Of a stretch of DNA of 13,346 bases, positions 7,018 to 11,682 are shown one piece after another. Each line of letters begins with the position of its first letter. Positions within the stretch are counted from its first letter, which is position 1. The notes under the pieces are model-generated. The model did not search any database and was not told the DNA's origin. It saw only the letters and a list, made by a program, of their open reading frames with translations. The stretch is from Butyrivibrio sp. UBA3740. Lineage in GTDB: Bacteria > Bacillota > Clostridia > Lachnospirales > Lachnospiraceae. Location: NCBI GenBank assembly GCA_002372465.1, contig DFGW01000244.1, forward strand, positions 1-13,346, given 5' to 3'. Both the position numbers and the translations under genes were made by a program.

Positions 7018-8631
7018 TTAGTAATTTATTCGTAGTCCCTTCGGATAGTGATTTTTCAGCATGCCACCTGCCAGTTTTGTCCAGCCGATGCTGTAGCCGT
7101 CTGTGGTGATAAGACACCACCCCTTCTTGCCGGAAAGGGCTATTCTATCTCCTTCGCCACTTACCTGCCCTTTGCCGCTTCCAATTGAAGAGACCCTAAG
7201 GGTCTGTCCGTTAAGAAACTGCTGGATCTCATCTGAGTCAGAAGGCAGGTCAAAATGCAGTTTAACATCTCCTGCCCCAAGATACAAGGCAAGGGCATGG
7301 GAAGGCTCGAAGCGGTCCTTTTTCACGGTTCCAAGGTGCAGTCCCGGGCGCATGACTTTAAGGCCCTTTATGCCCGGCATATCCTCGGGACAAAGATAAA
7401 GCTGATCCCCGAAAGTAGTCACAAGGCCTGTAAGCCGTCTGCCACCGGTCAATACATACATCGAACTGTCTGCAACATCTACGCAGCCTTTACCTGAGCA
7501 GTTCAAGGTCTCTTCCAGGAACTCTTTCAGTGGCTTTAGCGCCTCTTTACGGGCCTTGGGGTTTCGACCCCCAGGAACGTAATTCTTCATCCCGTCAGTA
7601 TTTGCATTACCGTCTCGCCTGAATACGCACAAAAAATGCCCTTCTCCATCCACTCTATGAGGCCATAAACGAACAGAATTGCAGACTTCAGCCAAAATAG
7701 AGGCATCAACAGCAGCACCTGCAGCATCATAGTCTACATCTCCAGCGCAGGTCGAAACTAACTTTCCCGTCTTAACCCACTCAGGGCGGCCATGCTCCAT
7801 TCCTCCCACAAGTTCTACTTTTTCTGTATGGAAGTCCGGATGCGTAGTAAGGAACCTGTAGACATTCTGCTCATTCTCCTTTGGTGAAAAGGTACAGGTT
7901 GAATACACCAGCCTTCCACCGGGAAGAAGCATCCTGGCTGCATTATCAAGAATTTCCATCTGCCTTTTTGCGCAAAACTCAACATTGTCAGGACTCCACT
8001 CATCCGCAGCATTGGCATTCTTCCGAAACATTCCCTCTCCGGAGCAGGGTGCATCCACAAGGATCTTGTCAAAGTATCCCTCAAAAACCTCCGAAAGATG
8101 ACCTGAGTCCTCGTTTAAAACAAGGGCATTCGCAATGCCCATTCTCTCTATATTAAGGGACAGAATCTTTGCCCTGTCCCTGTTAATCTCGTTGGTCACA
8201 AGAAGCCCCTCCCCTTTAAGGGCGTCCGCTATCTGTGTGGACTTTCCTCCGGGAGCTGCGCACAGATCCAGAACCCTGTCACCGGGTTTGGGGTCAAGAA
8301 AATGAACAGGTGCCATGGCACTTGGCTCCTGAATATAGTAAAGTCCAGCCTCGTGATAGGGGTGTTTCCCCGGAGCAGACGCTTCTTCATAGTAGAAACC
8401 GCTATTCTCCCAGGGCACCCGGGTAAGGTCATCATCTCTTCCAAGGGCCTTTTGCAAAAGAGCTTTTGTCACGTCCTCATCTCTTTTAAAGGTCTTGACC
8501 ATATTTAGTCTTAAAGCATGGCTTCTGTCATCCTCAAGATCAAAGCTCTCAAGGAATTCCTCATATTCTTTTTCAGAAAAAAGCTCCTTCATACTCTGAA
8601 GGAACTTTTCCGGTAGCATATTATTATTCAA
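7018..8631 (-). CDS. rsmF: RsmF/NOL1-NOP2-Sun family rRNA (cytosine-C5) methyltransferase
   Basis: S-adenosylmethionine-dependent enzyme that makes 5-methylcytosine in RNA, most likely 16S rRNA. The SAM-binding motif is DLCAAPGGKS (122-131). The two cysteines of the family mechanism are in DAPCSGEG (C196) and STCTF (C246). After the Rossmann core come the RLWPHRVDGEGHFLCVFRR segment (321-339), an RsmF-type linker and a PUA-like C-terminal domain (about 440-537). At 537 aa it is longer than E. coli YebU (479); part of the excess is a 28-residue stretch rich in Ala/Asp/Val (about 290-317) before RLWPHR. The start is TTG 8631, with GGAGGG 6 nt upstream; the first ATG (8619) would leave an 18-nt spacer. 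The exact rRNA target is inferred. Confidence 0.9.
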   Translation of the reverse strand: MNNNMLPEKFLQSMKELFSEKEYEEFLESFDLEDDRSHALRLNMVKTFKRDEDVTKALLQKALGRDDDLTRVPWENSGFYYEEASAPGKHPYHEAGLYYIQEPSAMAPVHFLDPKPGDRVLDLCAAPGGKSTQIADALKGEGLLVTNEINRDRAKILSLNIERMGIANALVLNEDSGHLSEVFEGYFDKILVDAPCSGEGMFRKNANAADEWSPDNVEFCAKRQMEILDNAARMLLPGGRLVYSTCTFSPKENEQNVYRFLTTHPDFHTEKVELVGGMEHGRPEWVKTGKLVSTCAGDVDYDAAGAAVDASILAEVCNSVRLWPHRVDGEGHFLCVFRRDGNANTDGMKNYVPGGRNPKARKEALKPLKEFLEETLNCSGKGCVDVADSSMYVLTGGRRLTGLVTTFGDQLYLCPEDMPGIKGLKVMRPGLHLGTVKKDRFEPSHALALYLGAGDVKLHFDLPSDSDEIQQFLNGQTLRVSSIGSGKGQVSGEGDRIALSGKKGWCLITTDGYSIGWTKLAGGMLKNHYPKGLRINY

Positions 8632-8633
8632 AG

Positions 8634-8690
8634 TTAACCCTCCAGACCAAGGACAATCTCTTTTTCTGTCACATTTTTATTTATGGTCAT
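8634..8690 (-). pseudogene. 18-codon ORF, probable stump of a STAS anti-anti-sigma factor gene
   Basis: ATG 8690 overlaps the phosphatase stop as ATGA and has a perfect GGAGG (8702-8698) 7 nt upstream, a gene start built for translation. The product MTINKNVTEKEIVLGLEG then meets TAA. That sequence reads like the first beta hairpin of a STAS-domain antagonist (the common pattern is MTI-x-K-x5-7-hydrophobic-x-L-x-G followed by RLD). The remaining 80 or so residues are absent: the methyltransferase starts 2 nt after the stop. The preceding gene encodes a SpoIIE phosphatase with RsbW-like ATPase, exactly where a STAS partner is expected. I infer an internal deletion. It may still act as a coupling peptide that feeds ribosomes to the methyltransferase, whose ribosome binding site lies within codons 16-18. 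Family assignment is by eye on 18 residues. Confidence 0.55.
8638..8643 (-). promoter_or_regulatory. Ribosome binding site deciding the TTG start of the methyltransferase
   Basis: GGAGGG lies 6 nt upstream of TTG 8631 and inside the last three codons of the STAS-like stump. It supports TTG over the in-frame ATG at 8619. Confidence 0.8.
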
Positions 8691-10693
8691 GTTCGATCCT
8701 CCAATACTTTTGTATCCTTTTCAATGGTCAAAGAAAGAATATTCCTGTTCATTTCTCTCTTGTAGTTCATATCCCGGGAAAATTCCTTGGCAAGCATTAT
8801 CCCCATCCCGCCAAGGTCAAGTTCTTCAAATTTCTTTTCCATCGGCCTTGCATTTACAGGATCAAAGGATTTTCCGTTATCAACAAGCTTGATGCCCAGC
8901 CGGTCTTCCTTCTCCTCCAGCACAAAAGAAATCCTGTCTGCACCTGAGTAGTCCAAAATATTTGCATAGATTTCTTCGCAGGCAAGAATGGCATTCTTGG
9001 CCCTATCTTCATCCTTTATCACACTAAAAATAGTCTCTTTAACCCTTTGGAAGTCATCAGCTGCCAGTTTCGAACGCTCTGATTCCTCCTTTATTTCTTT
9101 TCCGCCATAAAGAGCCATAAGACAGGTAATGTCATCAAATTGATCAAGGCCGTCCTCATGCTCAACCACCTTATCTATAAGCGAAAGAGACTTCTGCCTT
9201 GCCTCGAACCCGGAAGTCACCTTATAGCTTCTCATATGGGTTATCATGCAGTCCATACCAAACTGTTCACCCTCTCTGTTGACCGCCTCGGTGATACCAT
9301 CCGTATATAGGAATATTCCCTCTCCTTCCTTCAGGAAAAGAGTATTCTCCTTAATATTCATATCATCAAAAAGACCAAGCACTATTCCCGACTCCACATT
9401 CAGTACCCTCGGCTCATCAGAGAGGATGATGGGCGGATTATGACCGGCATTGGCATAGGTGACTTTGCCGGTATCAAGGTCAAGAATAAGGGCAAAAATA
9501 GTGGCGAACATACACTCTGTATTGGATGAACAGATATAGTCATTAGTTTCATTTAAAGCCTTAGCAACGCCAATACCGGCTCTTATCTTCTCTCTGATGG
9601 AGCTCTTTACCAGCATCATGAAAAGAGCCGCCGATATTCCCTTTCCGGAAATATCGCCGATTATGGCGCAGAGTTTGTTCTCACTAAGGAAAAAGATATC
9701 GTAGAAATCTCCACCTACTTCCCTGGCAGGGAATGACGCTCCAAAAACATCATACTCTTTTCCCTTGATGCCGTATTTATCAGGGACTACTCCCTGCTGA
9801 ATCTTCGTGGCAACATCCATCTGGGTCCTGATCTGGACATCCCGGGCTGTGAACTTTTCGATATCCTTCATGTATCCGGTGATATCTTTGACCATGGACT
9901 CAAAGCTGTCCTCTATATCAGTCACCTCATTGGCTATATGGGTATTTCTCTTTTCATAGTTAATGCTCTTATCCTTGGAAAAAAGCTCCATATCCTTGGA
10001 GAGAATGCTAATTGGCTTAAGCACAAAGCTTTTAAAAAGAACTCTGGCTATGATCAGGGTGAAAGCCATAACTACAATTACCATGAGCCATGATCTTATC
10101 CGCAGGGTTGTGATAAGATCGGCAATGTGAATGTACTTATAGTCGATCTCCATAAGGGCATCAACATTCCCATCTTCATCCGTAAGTGGGAATATCCATG
10201 CACAGATATAGTCATTAAACTCCTGACGAAATTCGTAGTTGCCTTTCCTGTCCCCGGCAAGAGCCTTGATCTCAGCTTCTGACACAGGTTCGTCTTCCGT
10301 TATGCCATAGTAGTACTCTTCCCAGTACTCATTCTCAGCCTTTTCGTCACTTGCGCAGTACATAAGAAAGTGCCTGATCCCCTGGTCATCCAGGGTATAG
10401 CAAAACATATACTCTATCTCTGATTCACAGCAAAGGCGCTGAAGATAATAATGAAGTTTTTCCCTTACTGCCTCGTTATCAAAGTCCTCTATATCCGTGA
10501 TCTCTGAATAGATCAGTTCTTCAGCCCCTACGTATGCAATCTTGGCTGCATTTCTACTTTCGTTAATTGCCAGATCATCAAAATAGTTCCGGCTGCTTAC
10601 AGCAAAGAAGCTTACAGTAACAATAACTGAAATAACCACAATGATAAGCATGCTGCGCATCAATGGAATTCTTGGCTTCTTCGTTTTATTCAA
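8687..10693 (-). CDS. Membrane sensor with HAMP, SpoIIE-type PP2C phosphatase and RsbW-like ATPase domain
   Basis: A partner-switching signalling protein of 668 residues. Membrane helices at about 14-32 and 201-219 flank an extracellular sensor (33-198) with five cysteines (C88, C89, C98, C113, C164). A HAMP-like segment (about 220-275) leads to a metal-dependent phosphatase with GGDFYD (327-332), GDISGKG (346-352), YTDGITEA (463-470) and DDITCL (520-525), all four acidic motifs intact. The C-terminal GHKL ATPase (about 545-658) has the N box EEIYANIL (573-580), G1 DNGKSFDP (605-612) and G2 GGMGIML (628-634). In this family the phosphatase activates a STAS antagonist and the RsbW-like domain phosphorylates it or binds a sigma factor. 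Start is TTG 10693 with GGAGGG 4 nt upstream. An adjacent small gene precedes it by 12 nt, and a STAS-like stump follows. Confidence 0.92.
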   Translation of the reverse strand: MNKTKKPRIPLMRSMLIIVVISVIVTVSFFAVSSRNYFDDLAINESRNAAKIAYVGAEELIYSEITDIEDFDNEAVREKLHYYLQRLCCESEIEYMFCYTLDDQGIRHFLMYCASDEKAENEYWEEYYYGITEDEPVSEAEIKALAGDRKGNYEFRQEFNDYICAWIFPLTDEDGNVDALMEIDYKYIHIADLITTLRIRSWLMVIVVMAFTLIIARVLFKSFVLKPISILSKDMELFSKDKSINYEKRNTHIANEVTDIEDSFESMVKDITGYMKDIEKFTARDVQIRTQMDVATKIQQGVVPDKYGIKGKEYDVFGASFPAREVGGDFYDIFFLSENKLCAIIGDISGKGISAALFMMLVKSSIREKIRAGIGVAKALNETNDYICSSNTECMFATIFALILDLDTGKVTYANAGHNPPIILSDEPRVLNVESGIVLGLFDDMNIKENTLFLKEGEGIFLYTDGITEAVNREGEQFGMDCMITHMRSYKVTSGFEARQKSLSLIDKVVEHEDGLDQFDDITCLMALYGGKEIKEESERSKLAADDFQRVKETIFSVIKDEDRAKNAILACEEIYANILDYSGADRISFVLEEKEDRLGIKLVDNGKSFDPVNARPMEKKFEELDLGGMGIMLAKEFSRDMNYKREMNRNILSLTIEKDTKVLEDRT

Positions 10694-10697
10694 AACG

Positions 10698-10703
10698 CCC
10701 TCC
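10698..10703 (-). promoter_or_regulatory. Ribosome binding site deciding the TTG start of the phosphatase
   Basis: GGAGGG sits 4 nt before TTG 10693 (5 nt counted from GGAGG). The first in-frame ATG is 33 nt further on and has no site at a workable distance. Confidence 0.7.
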
Positions 10704-10705
10704 GA

Positions 10706-11008
10706 TTATTTTTCAGTACTGCTCTTCCACTGGCATTTAAAGTTAATGTTGTTCTGATACGGATATCCGATCTTTTCTTCACTATAGTGCCTTCCGGCAA
10801 TTTTCTCAAGCTCTATACCTGTTACCTCGCCCTTGTCAGAAAGCTCTTTTACCGCCTTCTTCACATTGCCTGTTACATCAAGTGAGTATTCCTTATCCAG
10901 AAGCCTTTTGACAAGGGGTGTTATGGACTCGTTGACTTCCAGCATGGAAATCCTGTCGTAGATTGATAAAAGCCCAAGGTAAATTATCTCCTTTGCAAAG
11001 CCCTGCAA
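10706..11008 (-). CDS. Unrecognised small protein upstream of the phosphatase, possibly the 3' part of a broken gene
   Basis: I do not recognise this protein. From TTG 11008 it is 100 residues: a helix-prone N-terminus (KEIIYLGLLSIYDRISMLEV), a charged middle (VKRLLDKEYSLDV, VKKAVKELSDKGEV) and a polar C-terminus with GYPYQNNINFKCQW. There is no signal peptide or clear membrane segment. TTG 11008 has AAGGA 7 nt upstream, so restart here is credible. However, a 10-bp imperfect tandem repeat covers the start (CTTTGCAGGG then CTTTGCAAAG); removing one unit joins this frame to an upstream ORF from ATG 11081. Its stop lies 12 nt before the phosphatase TTG, so the two are co-transcribed. It may be a cytoplasmic partner of the phosphatase, but nothing in the sequence proves that. 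Confidence 0.55.
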   Translation of the reverse strand: MQGFAKEIIYLGLLSIYDRISMLEVNESITPLVKRLLDKEYSLDVTGNVKKAVKELSDKGEVTGIELEKIAGRHYSEEKIGYPYQNNINFKCQWKSSTEK

Positions 11009-11010
11009 AG
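10991..11010 (-). repeat. 10-bp imperfect tandem duplication causing a frame change
   Basis: CTTTGCAGGG (11010-11001) is followed directly by CTTTGCAAAG (11000-10991), sharing 8 of 10 bases. Ten is not a multiple of three. Deleting one unit gives a continuous frame reading ..EEGFNFAKEIIYLGLL.., which supports a slippage event inside a gene. Confidence 0.6.
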
Positions 11011-11127
11011 TTAAATCCTTCTTCTATTCTTCTTTTTTCTTTTTGCTCTTCAGGGAGCGATTCAAGCCCAAAATCAAGCATATTTTCACCCGTAATTGCC
11101 CTTTATTTCTTCATACGAGGAATTCAT
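11009..11127 (-). pseudogene. Out-of-frame 5' fragments of the small gene
   Basis: Two open fragments precede the 100-codon ORF in different frames. ATG 11127 reads MNSSYEEIKGNYG and stops at 11086, with no ribosome binding site. ATG 11081 reads MLDFGLESLPEEQKEKRRIE and onward, with a GGTGA-type site 4 nt upstream. Removing one base near the GGG at 11100-11098 fuses the first to the second (..EEIKAITGENMLDFG..). Removing one unit of the tandem repeat fuses the second to the downstream frame. Together they would give one protein of about 136 residues or longer. The composition (charged, amphipathic) is protein-like throughout. Alternative: ATG 11081 is a chance ORF and the gene simply begins at TTG 11008. 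Confidence 0.4.
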
Positions 11128-11140
11128 AAAAATGGCATTA

Positions 11141-11190
11141 AAAAGCAAAAAACACCAAAGGTCCTCCCTTGTCAAAAGTCCCTTTGGTGT
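11141..11190 (-). terminator. Intrinsic terminator of the DtxR-family gene
   Basis: On the minus strand a 10-bp perfect stem, ACACCAAAGG (11190-11181) with CCTTTGGTGT (11161-11152), encloses a 19-nt loop and is followed by TTTTTTGCTTTT. It lies 6 nt after the repressor stop codon. It insulates the small-gene/phosphatase unit, so that unit needs its own promoter; I see no convincing one in 11082-11140. Confidence 0.88.
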
Positions 11191-11196
11191 AAGTAT

Positions 11197-11568
11197 TTAA
11201 TCCTCTTTGTGTTCCTTGATATATCTCTTGATGCCCTTAAATGTTGAAGGGCTGATAATGTGCTCAATCCTGCAGGCATCCGTTTCCGCCGTCTCTGCAT
11301 CAACTCCCGCCGTCATCATAAGGAAGGTGGTGAGATTGGTGTGTTTCTCATAGACCTTTTTGGCAGTCTTAAGCCCTTCATCCGTAAGCTGAAGTTCTCC
11401 TGATTCATCCATGGTAAGGAGCCCCTGCTCCTTCAAAAGGCCCACGCCCCTTGAAACACTTGGCCTTGAAAATCCAAGCTCATTAGCAACATCAATAGAG
11501 CGTACAACGCCCTTTTTCTTCTTCAGAAGGTAAATAGTTTCAATGTAGTCTTCTCCGGATTCGTGCAT
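11197..11568 (-). CDS. DtxR/MntR-family metal-dependent transcriptional repressor, short form
   Basis: A cytoplasmic winged-helix regulator that binds DNA when loaded with Fe(II) or Mn(II). The N-terminal ESGEDYIETIYLL (3-15) carries D7 and E10, counterparts of metal-binding D8/E11 in B. subtilis MntR. The recognition helix region is LGFSRPSVSRGVGLL (31-45). The dimerisation helices include VYEKH (H76) and DACRIEH (C99, E102, H103). The Cys-x2-Glu-His pattern resembles iron-sensing DtxR (C102, E105, H106) instead of MntR, which has Glu at the first place. At 123 residues it lacks the C-terminal SH3-like domain and is even shorter than MntR (142). ATG 11568 has GGGAGG 5 nt upstream. It is monocistronic, with terminators on both sides; no metal transporter gene is in view. 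Metal preference is inferred. Confidence 0.92.
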   Translation of the reverse strand: MHESGEDYIETIYLLKKKKGVVRSIDVANELGFSRPSVSRGVGLLKEQGLLTMDESGELQLTDEGLKTAKKVYEKHTNLTTFLMMTAGVDAETAETDACRIEHIISPSTFKGIKRYIKEHKED

Positions 11569-11616
11569 TTAAACCTCCCATATATAGTTGTAACCACAAA
11601 CAATACCGTCTCTTCA

Positions 11617-11629
11617 AGTATATCATACT
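11617..11629. promoter_or_regulatory. Short inverted repeat upstream of the repressor, candidate operator
   Basis: AGTAT-atc-ATACT is a perfect 5-bp inverted repeat about 49 nt before the repressor ATG. It overlaps a possible -10 box (TATACT, 11622-11617) that lacks a good -35. Autoregulation through this site is possible but rests only on symmetry and position; it does not match a DtxR box that I can recall. Confidence 0.25.
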
Positions 11630-11633
11630 AACG

Positions 11634-11664
11634 TAAAAAGAGACTAGCCTTTCGGATAGTCTCT
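11634..11664 (-). terminator. Intrinsic terminator of the coiled-coil surface protein gene
   Basis: On the minus strand AGAGACTA (11664-11657) pairs with TAGTCTCT (11646-11639). Inside are one mismatch, two C-G pairs and a GAAA tetraloop, and TTTT follows the stem. It begins 18 nt after the stop codon. Confidence 0.88.
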
Positions 11665-11682
11665 CTACATTACCTTTTTATA

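Noticed and set aside
7016..7120. 35-residue N-terminal extension of the first ABC subunit
   Set aside because: It would overlap the methyltransferase C-terminus and has no ribosome binding site; the family N-terminus begins at ATG 7015.
10963..11247. Plus-strand ORF of 94 codons across the terminator region
   Set aside because: It crosses the terminator hairpin and the antisense of two genes, and its translation is low complexity.
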